A stretch of DNA of 64,000 nucleotides from Polaribacter reichenbachii (GCF_001975665.1 NZ_CP019419.1:2339501-2403500), one strand, 5' to 3'; positions 8,224 through 17,887 are shown, counted from the first letter of the stretch. Numbers and translations: made by a program. The notes: generated from the sequence alone by a model not told the origin.

Positions 8224-11200
8224 TTACTTCTTGTAATATTTTTTGTGTTTAAACCAAGCTAAAGCACCAAGAATTGCTACAAAACCTACTGAGTAAAAAA
8301 CAGAACTTGGTGTTATAACTCTATCTCCACTAGCATAAGAATGCAAGCCAGATAAGTAAAAATTAACACCAAAATAGGTCATCATTATAGAAGCATAGGC
8401 AATAATTGTCCATAAATTAAAAGTGTATTTACCTCTTAAACCAGGTATTAAACGCATGTGTAATACAAAGGCATATATCATAATAGAAATTAAAGCCCAA
8501 GTTTCTTTAGGATCCCAGCCCCAATAACGCCCCCAACTTTCATTAGCCCACATACCTCCTAAAAAGTTACCAATAGTAAGCATTACTAAACCAACTGTAA
8601 TCGCCATTTCATTAATAACAGTAAGCTCTTTAATATTTACATCCATTCTCTTTTTATTCTTCTCGTTTGTAAAAGCGATCAGAATTAATGAAACAACTCC
8701 AAGAATCATCCCTAGAGAAAAAGGGCCATAACTTGCTACTATAATAGAAACGTGTACTAAAAGCCACCAAGAATTTAAAACAGGTTGTAAGTTGGCAATT
8801 TCTGGATCTAGCCAGTTTTGATGCGCAAATGCCAAAATAATAGCAGCTAAAAACGTTGTTGCTCCAATGGTTAGAGCAGATTTTTTACCTAAATATAAAC
8901 CAAATGCCATAGTTGCCCAAGCCACATAAATAATAGATTCATATGCGTTACTCCAAGGTGCATTACCACTTATGTACCATCTAGAAATTAATCCAAAAGT
9001 GTGGAATAAGAAGCTTAAAATAATCAATGCTATTAAGCCTTTTACAATGTAATTTAAAACTTTAGACTTGTAATAAAAGATTTTAAGAATTTCTATAAAT
9101 ATTAAAAGTAAACCGAGTATCATATAAAAAATAGAACTCTTTATAAAAATACCCAATTTGTTATATGCAATTTCTAAATCAATTTTTCTTTCTGTTGGAT
9201 ATACTTCAGCTCCATATTTCTTTTGATAGGTTTTAATTCCGTCTAAAATTTTATTGGCTTTACTGTAATCACCATTTCGTTTAGCGGTTTGTAAAAGTTG
9301 CATATACAAAGGCAACAATTTAGGTACATAAAGCGAATCTTTTGTTTTTAATATTTTACTATTTGCAATTTCTGGATGCGAAACCCATTTGTTATTTTCA
9401 TCATTAGGAATTGGGTAAACTCTTAAAATACCACCACCAATTGCACTATATAATAAACCAACTCTTCTATCAATTTTTATTAAATCCTTTTCAAATTTAT
9501 TTTGAATTTTCTTCTTTTGAGCCTCTTCTATTTGGTTTTTAATGATGTACTCTCCTCTGTCTGAGAAAAAATCTGATAAACGAGCATATTTTGCCGTTTT
9601 TGCAAGGCCTAATTGTTCTCTAATTTTAAAATTATTTTTTTCTAAATAAATTGCAGGTACTTCATACCAAAGTCTAGCATTTTCTATGATTGATAACAAA
9701 ACCTGGCTAGGTTCCATATCATGTAAAGTTTCTGTTTGAGCTACTTTTCTAACCAATTCAGATGCGAAAGTATGCGCAGGTTTCATTCTACCTCCAGCAT
9801 CTTGTATTACTAATTTATTAAAATCTTCTGCGTGTTCTAAGGATACTAAATTTGCTTTTAAAATAGAATCAACCTGTTGGTCTGTAATTCTATTTACTCT
9901 ATGTGGACTACTCTGTTGTTGCTCTGATTGAGTTGTTGTAGTATGCATATGATTTGGATCTGAATGATCATGATCTGCCTCTTGCCCAAAACTAAAAGCA
10001 GAAATGAATAGAGCTGCAGTTAAAGACATCAAAGCTTTTTTCTTTCTGATTTTATTTAATGAATTCTTAAGTGAATCAAAACGAGTGTTTTTTGCAAAAA
10101 AGATGCAAATTAAACCTGTGTATAAAAGTGAATACCCTAAATAAGTAATAAAAGTTCCCCACCAATCGTGATTTACAGATAAATGTGTTTGTTCTCTTTC
10201 ACCAGATAAATCGTAACTAGACTGGAAAAATTTATAACCTTTGTGATCTAAAATATGATTCATAAAAATTCGAAAATCAAAAGTTTCATCAGTATCAATA
10301 ACGGTAACTTCACTAGCATATGAAGCTGCACTTTCTGATCCTGGATATTTTTCTAATTGAAAATCATTTAACTTTACACTAAAAGGCGTTTCTAAAATTT
10401 TAGCACCATACCACAATCTAAAATTTAAACCATCTAAAGTAAAATCTTGTGCATTATCATTATTAAATTTACCACCAGTAAGTTCTACTCTTTGGGTTTC
10501 TGAGCCTGTTTTTATATCTAAAACAATTACGTCTAAAACTTTGTCATCTTTAGGACCACTTACAGTTTTCATGGTTCCTTTACTTGGATATTGAGGCACT
10601 ACAAAAGGCAAACCTGCAACATTGTATAAAGAACGCAATTTAAAATCTTGAATGCTATCTTTTACTAAACCACCTTGTTGTTGTGTAGCCATTACTTGAT
10701 AATTACCATCAGCTTTAGAAAGAATTTTTAAACTATCATTTCTTTTAAATATATTGATATTCGCATTGTTATCTTCAGCATTAAAACCTACTAAAACATT
10801 ATGAATATTAGCAACTGTACCTGATTTTATGTAATGTTCGTGTCTATTTCCGCTAGAAGATTCTACGATAAATAGATGTTCTACACCATTTTCATCTTCA
10901 ACTAATTTTTTTTCAGCCCAAGGGATATAATCAACCAAATTAACCTCGTAATCTTTTCCTTTAAAATTATCAGAAAAAGACCAAGAATTAGAACCCCAAG
11001 CACTTAATAAAATCGGTTCGTGCTTTGATTTTTGCACCTCATTATTATCAACAATAAGATTTACGTAGGTTGTTTCTGATAAAAATTTATTGGTAGTTTC
11101 ACCTTCGTCAATTAGCATAATGCCTTCAAACCCCACATATCTGGTTACACCTGCACCAATTATGATAAATAAAAATGCTAAATGAAACATTAAAACTGGC

Positions 11201-11427
11201 CATTTTTCTTTTCTTAACAGTTTGTATCGGAAAATATTTCCAAAAAAGTTGATGACAAAGAAAATCATAATTACTTCAAACCACCAGGTATTATATACTA
11301 GAGCTTTTGAAGTTTGGGTTCCGAAATCATTTTCTATAAAAGTGGCTACTCCCATTGCTGTAGCAAAAAGGAAAAATAAAACAGCCATTAAACGAGTTGA
11401 GTATAGAAAATTAAGAAAATTTTTCAT
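8224..11427 (-). CDS. ccsA: Fused cytochrome c biogenesis protein CcsBA (ResB-CcsA, system II)
   Basis: A 1067-residue inner-membrane haem lyase that carries haem across the membrane and joins it to CXXCH motifs of c-type cytochromes. The N-terminal ResB/CcsB part has membrane helices at about 7-25, 46-66 and 80-100, then a large periplasmic domain. Residues about 440-490 include another helix, and a His-rich stretch (HDHSDPNHMHTTTT) near 490 marks the junction. The C-terminal CcsA part has the haem-handling WWD motif WGRYWGWDPKETWAL, the external His in WWLLVHVSIIVASYG and another in FLFHTFGLISRWYISG. Fusion of the two halves is standard in Bacteroidota and epsilon-proteobacteria. The extra periplasmic block between the halves (about 500-750) is larger than in Helicobacter-type CcsBA. 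Confidence 0.93.
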   Translation of the reverse strand: MKNFLNFLYSTRLMAVLFFLFATAMGVATFIENDFGTQTSKALVYNTWWFEVIMIFFVINFFGNIFRYKLLRKEKWPVLMFHLAFLFIIIGAGVTRYVGFEGIMLIDEGETTNKFLSETTYVNLIVDNNEVQKSKHEPILLSAWGSNSWSFSDNFKGKDYEVNLVDYIPWAEKKLVEDENGVEHLFIVESSSGNRHEHYIKSGTVANIHNVLVGFNAEDNNANINIFKRNDSLKILSKADGNYQVMATQQQGGLVKDSIQDFKLRSLYNVAGLPFVVPQYPSKGTMKTVSGPKDDKVLDVIVLDIKTGSETQRVELTGGKFNNDNAQDFTLDGLNFRLWYGAKILETPFSVKLNDFQLEKYPGSESAASYASEVTVIDTDETFDFRIFMNHILDHKGYKFFQSSYDLSGEREQTHLSVNHDWWGTFITYLGYSLLYTGLICIFFAKNTRFDSLKNSLNKIRKKKALMSLTAALFISAFSFGQEADHDHSDPNHMHTTTTQSEQQQSSPHRVNRITDQQVDSILKANLVSLEHAEDFNKLVIQDAGGRMKPAHTFASELVRKVAQTETLHDMEPSQVLLSIIENARLWYEVPAIYLEKNNFKIREQLGLAKTAKYARLSDFFSDRGEYIIKNQIEEAQKKKIQNKFEKDLIKIDRRVGLLYSAIGGGILRVYPIPNDENNKWVSHPEIANSKILKTKDSLYVPKLLPLYMQLLQTAKRNGDYSKANKILDGIKTYQKKYGAEVYPTERKIDLEIAYNKLGIFIKSSIFYMILGLLLIFIEILKIFYYKSKVLNYIVKGLIALIILSFLFHTFGLISRWYISGNAPWSNAYESIIYVAWATMAFGLYLGKKSALTIGATTFLAAIILAFAHQNWLDPEIANLQPVLNSWWLLVHVSIIVASYGPFSLGMILGVVSLILIAFTNEKNKKRMDVNIKELTVINEMAITVGLVMLTIGNFLGGMWANESWGRYWGWDPKETWALISIMIYAFVLHMRLIPGLRGKYTFNLWTIIAYASIMMTYFGVNFYLSGLHSYASGDRVITPSSVFYSVGFVAILGALAWFKHKKYYKK

Positions 11428-11455
11428 CTGAAAATAAGTGCTTTTAAAAGAGCAA

Positions 11456-11463
11456 CAAATTTA
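11456..11463 (-). promoter_or_regulatory. -7 promoter box of ccsBA
   Basis: On the minus strand this reads TAAATTTG, a full match to TAnnTTTG, ending about 28 bp before the ccsBA start codon and implying a leader of roughly 20 nt. The -33 element is not obvious. Confidence 0.45.
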
Positions 11464-11528
11464 AGCATAAAAGCACAAATAACCTTTTTGATATAACTAT
11501 ATTTAATTGTTAAAAAAGAACTAAAAAA

Positions 11529-12104
11529 ATGAATAAAACACACATAATTCCTAATAATATTGAAGAAAGAGTACAAGTTGCGTTAAAATATTTTCCGCAA
11601 TTAGCGGATATTCAGATTGAATTTAAATTAAAGAAAAACATCAAAAAATCTACAATGCAAGCCAGACCCACTTTTGATAGTTTTTTTAAAAGTAAAAAAA
11701 ATAGAAAATATTTAATTTTAATCAGTAAAAAATTTAAAATCTCTGATCAAGAATTTTCTACTTTAGATATACCTGATGATATTTTTATTGGTTGGATTGG
11801 TCACGAATTAGGGCATATTATGGATTATCAAGATAGAAGTAGATTTAATTTAATTTTGTTTGGACTTAAATATTTGTTTTCAGAAAATCATATTGTAGAA
11901 GCAGAAAGAGCAGCAGATCGTTTTGCTGTGAAACATAAAATGGAAGATTACATTTTAAAAACAAAGAATTTTATTTTAAACCACGCAGAAATCTCAGAAG
12001 TGTATAAAAATAGAATGAGAAGATATTATTTATCTCCAGAAGAAATTATGTTTTTGGTAGAAGACCGAGATAAAATGGCAGATAAGCTAGAGAAAGCTTT
12101 GTAG
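11529..12104 (+). CDS. Orphan zinc-metallopeptidase-like protein (HELGH)
   Basis: A 191-residue soluble protein with a zincin motif: His92, Glu93 and His96 in GHELGH, followed about 30 residues later by EAERAADRFAV, where the acidic residues could give the third zinc ligand as in M48/gluzincin families. It has no signal peptide and no membrane helix, unlike HtpX or Oma1. The hydrophobic patch FNLILFGLKYLF between the motifs is too short and polar-flanked for a clear helix. Divergent from ccsBA with about 100 bp between starts and followed by a terminator. I do not recognise a characterised family; a cytoplasmic protease or an inactive metal-binding relative are both possible. Confidence 0.65.
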   Translation: MNKTHIIPNNIEERVQVALKYFPQLADIQIEFKLKKNIKKSTMQARPTFDSFFKSKKNRKYLILISKKFKISDQEFSTLDIPDDIFIGWIGHELGHIMDYQDRSRFNLILFGLKYLFSENHIVEAERAADRFAVKHKMEDYILKTKNFILNHAEISEVYKNRMRRYYLSPEEIMFLVEDRDKMADKLEKAL

Positions 12105-12108
12105 AAAC

Positions 12109-12136
12109 AAAAGCCTTTGCATTTGCAAAGGCTTTT
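12109..12136. terminator. Perfect-stem bidirectional terminator
   Basis: AAAAGCCTTTGC (12109-12120) and GCAAAGGCTTTT (12125-12136) pair without mismatch over an ATTT loop. It serves the converging HELGH and aldehyde dehydrogenase genes. Confidence 0.85.
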
Positions 12137-12146
12137 ATTTTAAATT

Positions 12147-12167
12147 TCATCAAACATCAAACATCAT
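12147..12167. repeat. Short 7-bp tandem repeat (CATCAAA)
   Basis: Two copies of CATCAAA plus one CATCATT lie just beyond the stop codon of the minus-strand aldehyde dehydrogenase gene. They match in period and position the longer 7-bp arrays near 37.2 and 38.9 kb. Confidence 0.55.
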
Positions 12168-12174
12168 TCAATAA

Positions 12175-13542
12175 TTAATCAATCCAAATTGATTTAGTAT
12201 TTACAAATTCTTTAATTCCATAGTCTGATAATTCTCTTCCATAACCGCTATTTTTAATTCCGCCAAAAGGCAATCTTGGGTCAGAAGCTACTAATTTATT
12301 TACAAAACTATTACCAGCTTCTAATTGTAGCGCAATTTTTTCTCCGCGTTTAGAATTACCCGTTAATACTCCAGAACCTAATCCAAAAGTAGAATTATTA
12401 GCCAATTGAATCGCTTCATTTTCATCTTTTGCTTTAATAACAGAAGCCACTGGTCCAAACAATTCTTCATCAAAAGCAGTCATTCCAGGTTTTAAATCAG
12501 CTAAGATGGTTGCAGGATAATAAGCCCCTTTTTGCTCAGGAATTTTACCACCTATAACTAATTTACCTCCTTGTTGTATTGTTTTTTCAACTTGTTCGTG
12601 GATTTCATTTCTTAAATCAATTCTAGCCATTGGTCCATAATACGCCTCTTCATTGGTAGGTTCATCCATTTTGGCAGCTTTCATTTTTTGGGTAAATAGT
12701 TTTAGAAAATCATCATAAATCTCTTCTAAAACAATAAAACGTTTGGCAGCAATACAGGTTTGCCCATTATTTTGAAGTCGACCTTTTGTAGCCAAATCTG
12801 TTGCTTTTTCTAAATCAACATCCTCTAAAACAATATAAGCATCACTACCTCCTAACTCTAAAACCGTTTTCTTTAAATTTTCTCCAGCAATTTTTGCTAC
12901 AGAACGTCCTGCAGGTTCGCTACCTGTTAAAGTTACAGCAATAATATTTTTATCTTCTATAATGGTTTTTATATCTTTTGATTCTACATTTAAATTGGTA
13001 AAAACACTTTCTGGAAAACCGGCTTTTTTAAAAGCTTCTTCTAAAGCAAAAGCACAACCTTGTACATTAGAGGCGTGTTTTAAAACACCAGTATTACCAG
13101 TCATAACAGCAGGAGCAGCAAAACGAATTACTTGATAAAAAGGAAAATTCCACGGCATCACAGCCAAAATAACTCCTAAAGGTTGATAGGTTACATAACT
13201 TTTTTTAGCTTCTGTTTTAACCACTTCATCCGCTAATAATTCGTGAATATTATCAGCATAATACCTGCAAATTAAAGCACATTTTTCAATTTCACTTCTC
13301 GATTGTTGAATCATTTTACCCATTTCTTGAGTTGCTAATTGTGCATATGCTTCTTTATTTTCATCAAAAATATTGGCAAGATTACTCATTAATTTAGCAC
13401 GTTCATCAAATGAAGTTTTTTTCCAAGATTGATACGTTTGGTTAGCTTTTGCTACTTTTTCAAGTGCTTGATCTGCAGTTAATCTGGTATAAGTTGCAAT
13501 TTCTTCTTCAGTTGCAGGATTTATTGTGGTTACTTTTTTCAT
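12175..13542 (-). CDS. gabD: NAD(P)-dependent succinate-semialdehyde dehydrogenase
   Basis: A 455-residue aldehyde dehydrogenase oxidising succinate semialdehyde to succinate. The catalytic Cys is Cys263 in NNGQTCIAAKRF and the general base Glu229 in LELGGSDAYIV; the cofactor site shows PWNFPFYQ and TGSEPAGR. The length of about 455 residues and the C-terminal DPRLPFGGIKNSGYGREL match the GabD/Sad group with short N-terminus. It is the second gene of an operon, starting 4 bp after the stop of a TPP-dependent decarboxylase-like enzyme. That pairing is the same as in the cyanobacterial route from 2-oxoglutarate to succinate. GABA breakdown is the usual alternative, but no transaminase is adjacent. 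Confidence 0.88.
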   Translation of the reverse strand: MKKVTTINPATEEEIATYTRLTADQALEKVAKANQTYQSWKKTSFDERAKLMSNLANIFDENKEAYAQLATQEMGKMIQQSRSEIEKCALICRYYADNIHELLADEVVKTEAKKSYVTYQPLGVILAVMPWNFPFYQVIRFAAPAVMTGNTGVLKHASNVQGCAFALEEAFKKAGFPESVFTNLNVESKDIKTIIEDKNIIAVTLTGSEPAGRSVAKIAGENLKKTVLELGGSDAYIVLEDVDLEKATDLATKGRLQNNGQTCIAAKRFIVLEEIYDDFLKLFTQKMKAAKMDEPTNEEAYYGPMARIDLRNEIHEQVEKTIQQGGKLVIGGKIPEQKGAYYPATILADLKPGMTAFDEELFGPVASVIKAKDENEAIQLANNSTFGLGSGVLTGNSKRGEKIALQLEAGNSFVNKLVASDPRLPFGGIKNSGYGRELSDYGIKEFVNTKSIWID

Positions 13543-13546
13543 AAGT

Positions 13547-15196
13547 TTAGTGTTTTGTTTTTTCTTTTAATAATACATTCAATATTTTATGGTTTAGCGA
13601 ATAATCTACAGCTAAATCAATAATGTGAACGCCTTTGGTTTTTAATGTTTTTTCGAAAATTTCCTCAAAATTTTCAACGGAGTTTGGTCTGTAACCTTTG
13701 GCTCCAAAGCTTTCTGCATATTTAACAAAATCTGGATTTTGGTATTCCAAACCATATTTTGGGAAACCTTCACCTTCTTGTTTCCATTCTATCATTCCAT
13801 ACGCATTATCATTTAAGATGATAACTACTAGATCTAATTGCATTCGAATGGCAGTTTCTAGTTCTTGAGAATTCATCATAAAACCTCCATCACCATTTAC
13901 AGAAACTACTTTTTTATTCGGATACAATTCTTTTGCCATTATTGCAGATGCAAAACCTGCACCCATAGTTGCTAAGGCATTATCTAATAATAAAGTATTT
14001 TGTGCGTAAGCAGGATAATTTCTAGAAAACCAAATTTTGTATATTCCATTATCTAGCGTAACAATATCATCATTACCCAAAAGATTTCTTATGATTTTTA
14101 CCAAACGTTGAGGTAAAATAGGAAAACGATTGTCTTCTTCGTATTTTGATAAATGATTGGCTACATTTTCTTTTACACTTAAAAAGAAATCGGTATTCCA
14201 TTTTTCAGCACAATGTTCTAGCTGATTTGTTAATTTATGAATGCTATTTGCAATATCTCCAATAACATTTAATTGCGGAAAATAGACTTCGTTAATTTCA
14301 GCAGCAAAAAAGTTGATATGAATTACTTTTCTATCATCCTCAATATCCATAATAAATGGTGGTTTTTCAATAGTATCATGACCAACATTTATAATTAAAT
14401 CAGCCTTTTCAATCGCTTCGTGTAGAAAGTCATCCGAAGAAAGTGCAGCTGTACCTAAGTATAAAGGATTGCGTTCGTCTATAATTCCTTTACCCATTTG
14501 TGTATTAAAAAAAGGAATTTTTAATATATTAACAAATTTGGTTAAAGCTTCACTAGCTCTTTTTCTGTTGGCACTTGCACCAATTAATAATAAAGGTTTT
14601 TTTGCAGCCGAAATCATTTTTTCTGCTGCTTTAATCGATTCTAAATTCGCAGACGGAATTTTAGAAGTTACAATATCAAAAAAATGAGGTTTTTCAACTT
14701 CTTCTTTACAAACATCTTCAGGTATTTCTATGTGTACACCTCCAGGTCTTTCTTCTTGAGATAATCGAAAAGCCTCTCTAATTACAGCTCCAGAATTTTT
14801 ACCATAAGTAATTTGTTTCGAGAATTTGGTTAGTGGTTGCATCATTTCTAAAATGTCTACAATTTGAAATTTACCTTGTTTACTTTCTTTAATTGGTTTT
14901 TGGCCAGTAAGCATTACCATTGGCATTGCACCTAATTGTGCATATGCAGCAGGCGTCATTAAATTGGTGGCTCCTGGTCCTAAAGTAGACATACAAACTC
15001 CGGGTTTTCCTGTTAACCGTCCGTAAGTTGCAGCCATAAAACCTGCACCTTGTTCGTGTCTGGTTAAAACTAATTTTATTTTTTCTGATTTTCTGATGGA
15101 TTCTAATAGATCTAAATTTTCCTCTCCTGGTAAACCAAAAATATATTCAACGCCTTCGTTTTCTAAGGCCTGAATTATAAAGTCTGATGTTTTCAT
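13547..15196 (-). CDS. TPP-dependent enzyme annotated as acetolactate synthase; candidate 2-oxoglutarate decarboxylase
   Basis: A 549-residue thiamine-diphosphate enzyme of the acetolactate synthase superfamily. The N-terminal domain has FGLPGEENLDLL and the catalytic Glu48 in RHEQGAGFMA; the C-terminal domain has the Mg/TPP motif GDGG (435-438) ending in NDNAYG (462-467). Databases would call this acetolactate synthase large subunit, yet no ilvN regulatory subunit, ilvC or ilvD is adjacent. Instead the next gene, 4 bp away, is a succinate-semialdehyde dehydrogenase. In Synechococcus and Synechocystis an ilvB-like protein of almost the same size is a 2-oxoglutarate decarboxylase that makes succinate semialdehyde for such a partner. 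By analogy this enzyme may do the same. Catabolic acetolactate synthase or another 2-oxoacid decarboxylase remain possible. Confidence 0.75.
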   Translation of the reverse strand: MKTSDFIIQALENEGVEYIFGLPGEENLDLLESIRKSEKIKLVLTRHEQGAGFMAATYGRLTGKPGVCMSTLGPGATNLMTPAAYAQLGAMPMVMLTGQKPIKESKQGKFQIVDILEMMQPLTKFSKQITYGKNSGAVIREAFRLSQEERPGGVHIEIPEDVCKEEVEKPHFFDIVTSKIPSANLESIKAAEKMISAAKKPLLLIGASANRKRASEALTKFVNILKIPFFNTQMGKGIIDERNPLYLGTAALSSDDFLHEAIEKADLIINVGHDTIEKPPFIMDIEDDRKVIHINFFAAEINEVYFPQLNVIGDIANSIHKLTNQLEHCAEKWNTDFFLSVKENVANHLSKYEEDNRFPILPQRLVKIIRNLLGNDDIVTLDNGIYKIWFSRNYPAYAQNTLLLDNALATMGAGFASAIMAKELYPNKKVVSVNGDGGFMMNSQELETAIRMQLDLVVIILNDNAYGMIEWKQEGEGFPKYGLEYQNPDFVKYAESFGAKGYRPNSVENFEEIFEKTLKTKGVHIIDLAVDYSLNHKILNVLLKEKTKH

Positions 15197-15394
15197 TTTA
15201 CATTTTTAAAGATTATGTTTCAATTTAAGGTTTTTAGTTTTTTTAACCCAATTTATAATCTCAAAAAAGTGTTAATTTTAAAGGGTTTACGCGATTTTTT
15301 ATGTATTTTTAAATGCGTTCGTTTTTAATTTAAATGAGCCTTCTTTTTAGGTTTGTTTAAAATATATTTACATAATTTTCTTTAATTTAAGGAT

Positions 15395-17116
15395 ATGAAA
15401 AAGTTAGGAATAATCGGTTTTGGTCCAAGAGGTTTATATGCTTTAGAAAGTCTATTTTTTGAGTTATCTAAAAATAGAAAAGTTAAAGTTCAAGTTTTTA
15501 TTTTCGAAAATGAAGATGAACTTGGAGCAGGACAAGTTTGGAACTCTAAACAAGCTACTATAAATTGGACAAATATTTCTGTAAGAGCTTTAAGAAATTT
15601 AAAAGGCAGACCAGAAATTAAGATTGATGACATTATAATTCCTGAATTTCCTTCTTATATTGATGCATTACCAAAAGAAGAACAAGAAGCTTTACAAAAT
15701 TTACCAGATCAATTTCCGCCAAGAAGTGCAATTGGTCAATATTTAAAGGATAGAGCAACATCAATCTTAAAAGTTTTAGAGAAAAATGATTTGGTTATAA
15801 TCCATAGAAAATTTATAATTGATATTAATTACAAAAACTCTGAATTTATAATCACTGATTCTTCTAAAAATAAATATATAGTTGATGAAGTTTTGGTAAC
15901 AATTGGTCATCAACCTACAAAATTATCTAAAGATTTACAACATCTAGAAGTTGAGAGTTTAGAAAGTGATAAAATTTTTTTCTCAGAAACTTATCCTATT
16001 GAAAATATTATACAATCAGCTGCAACTCACAAAGCAAAACATATTGTAATTCGAGGTTTTGGATTGGCAATGATTGATGCTGTTAGAGCATTAACTATAG
16101 AAAAAGGAGGGGAGTTTAAAATTACAAATGATAGAACTTTTGCCTCTGAATTTATTTCATCAGAAAAAGTAGCTCAGAAAATTATTCCTTATTCTTTAAA
16201 TGGATTGCCTATGGTTCCAAAGCCATTAGATAAAAATGTTGATGAACAATTTGAGCCATCTAAAGCGCAAATAAAACATTTTAAAAACACAGTTTCTAAA
16301 TATGCAATTGAGGATGAAAAAGCTAATGACGCTAAATTTTTAAAAGAAATATTTGCTGAAATTGGTGTAGAAATTTATTTAGCTTTAGAAAATAAACTAG
16401 GTTCTGGAAACAGTGCTAAAGAATTAGAAACTGCCATTTTAAATTGGTTTGATGATGATAAATATAAACACGAAACCCTTGTTGATTCTGAAATTGACAC
16501 GAATACTTTAATTGCAACTTATGTAAATATGGCTGCAAATGAAGTGCCCATTTCATTAGATTTTTGTCTTGGCCAAGTGATAAGGCATTTGCAACCTACT
16601 TTATACAAAACATTTTCTCACGCAAATGTAAGTGATGCTGTTTTTGCTGATGTAATTCAGTTTGATGAACAAATGAAACGTTATTCTTATGGACCACCAA
16701 TTGAAAGTATGCAGCAATTAATTGCACTTCATAATGCTGAAATTCTTGATTTTAATTTTGCGAATAATCCAGAAATAACAGCTAAAGATACTTTTTGGAC
16801 TTTTGAAAAAAACGAACATAAAATTGATTGTGAAGTAATTATTAATAGTGTATTAAGTGCACCAAAACTTCTAGAGGTAACTACACCATTAATTTTAAAT
16901 CTTTTAAGAAATGATTTAATTCAGCCTGTTCACAGTGAATTAGGGATTGAAACCCATACAGATGGTACTATTGTTTTAGATGATGAAACACGTAAAATTC
17001 CATTAGCAGTTTTAGGACGTTTGGCAAAAGGTAGCGTAATTGGTGTTGATGCAATTTTAGAATGTTTTGGTCCTAGAATTAAAGATTGGGCAAAGGGTTT
17101 TATAAACAGATTATAA
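15395..17116 (+). CDS. FAD/NAD(P)-binding protein (NAD_binding_9 type)
   Basis: A 573-residue flavoprotein with an N-terminal dinucleotide-binding fold (KLGIIGFGPRGLYALESL), the acidic ribose-binding position in VFIFENEDELGAGQVW, and a second Rossmann-like segment (IVIRGFGLAMIDAVRAL). The overall pattern, including WNSKQATINWTNIS, PPRSAIGQYL and VLVTIGHQP, fits the FAD-NAD(P)-binding family PF13454, relatives of lysine/ornithine N-hydroxylase-type monooxygenases. The substrate is unknown. Divergently transcribed from the decarboxylase operon across 198 bp, and its 3' end overlaps by 6 bp the convergent TIGR03915 gene. The final GRLAKGSVIGVDAILECFGPRI segment is conserved-looking. Probably soluble: no signal peptide or helix was seen. 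Confidence 0.72.
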   Translation: MKKLGIIGFGPRGLYALESLFFELSKNRKVKVQVFIFENEDELGAGQVWNSKQATINWTNISVRALRNLKGRPEIKIDDIIIPEFPSYIDALPKEEQEALQNLPDQFPPRSAIGQYLKDRATSILKVLEKNDLVIIHRKFIIDINYKNSEFIITDSSKNKYIVDEVLVTIGHQPTKLSKDLQHLEVESLESDKIFFSETYPIENIIQSAATHKAKHIVIRGFGLAMIDAVRALTIEKGGEFKITNDRTFASEFISSEKVAQKIIPYSLNGLPMVPKPLDKNVDEQFEPSKAQIKHFKNTVSKYAIEDEKANDAKFLKEIFAEIGVEIYLALENKLGSGNSAKELETAILNWFDDDKYKHETLVDSEIDTNTLIATYVNMAANEVPISLDFCLGQVIRHLQPTLYKTFSHANVSDAVFADVIQFDEQMKRYSYGPPIESMQQLIALHNAEILDFNFANNPEITAKDTFWTFEKNEHKIDCEVIINSVLSAPKLLEVTTPLILNLLRNDLIQPVHSELGIETHTDGTIVLDDETRKIPLAVLGRLAKGSVIGVDAILECFGPRIKDWAKGFINRL

Positions 17117-17887
17117 ATTTGGTTGTTTTTCGCTTAAATATTTCCAATAGCGTTTTGGAACGTGTCTAATATGCAATTTCATATTTTTACGTTCTTTGAT
17201 GTTTGTACTATCAAAATAATCTTTCCAAAGTTTTTGAAACTCGAATTCCTCATCAGCAAAAAAGTCTGAACTGGTTTTAGAAAAATCAAAATTCTCTGGA
17301 AAATCTAGATTGATGAAATCTAATTTATGTAAATCATAAAACAAACCATAATTTCTTCGGATGTCATAAATTACCCATTTTTGATCTGCATATCTGCTTT
17401 TAAAATGCTTAGCAATTAAAGGTAATACATTAAAATCGGGTTCTATATTTGCAAAATAAATGTTGTCTTTGGTTAATTTAAAACGCACAAAAGCTTCCAT
17501 TCTGTGTTTTTCTCTACTTACATTTTTTGCAATTTGCGATGTTTTTAAAACACTTGGTTGTGTAAAATCTGTATCTACTTTTTCTGAGCTGTTAAAAATA
17601 TACAGCATATAATCTAACAATACATTTTCTACTTTAGGTTGCTCACTTAAAAAAGCATAATAAATTTTGGTGGATGATAAAGTAGATGCTTTTTGCTTTA
17701 AACCTTTCCAAACACGATCTGATTTTTGCTTATCAGTATTAATAGTTTCATTATCGGAAAACAATTCACTTTGATTTACAAATTGGTTTTGAATCGTTAC
17801 ATTTTTTAATTTGTATTCGAAAACGTAAAATACACAAGACAAAAAACCTTCGAAAGTACCATCATAAAGTAAAGTTTTATGTTGCAT
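17111..17887 (-). CDS. TIGR03915-family putative DNA repair/modification partner protein
   Basis: 258 residues. The opening LLYDGTFEGFLSCVFYVFEYK and the mid-protein segments FVRFKLTKDNIYFANIEPDFNVLPL and FKSRYADQKWVIYDIRRNYGLFYD, with the late WKDYFDSTNIKERKNMKLHIRHVPKRYWKYL, are the marks of the family that always accompanies the radical SAM protein TIGR03916. In many proteobacteria this domain is fused to a uracil-DNA-glycosylase-like domain; here the protein stops at the first domain. It begins directly after the stop of the radical SAM gene (one operon, no gap). The pair is thought to act on DNA, but the chemistry is unknown. Confidence 0.82.
   Translation of the reverse strand: MQHKTLLYDGTFEGFLSCVFYVFEYKLKNVTIQNQFVNQSELFSDNETINTDKQKSDRVWKGLKQKASTLSSTKIYYAFLSEQPKVENVLLDYMLYIFNSSEKVDTDFTQPSVLKTSQIAKNVSREKHRMEAFVRFKLTKDNIYFANIEPDFNVLPLIAKHFKSRYADQKWVIYDIRRNYGLFYDLHKLDFINLDFPENFDFSKTSSDFFADEEFEFQKLWKDYFDSTNIKERKNMKLHIRHVPKRYWKYLSEKQPNL

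Noticed and set aside
13547..15196. Acetolactate synthase of isoleucine/valine synthesis
   Set aside because: No ilvN, ilvC, ilvD or leu genes adjoin it; the partner gene is SSADH. Left open as an alternative enzyme activity.
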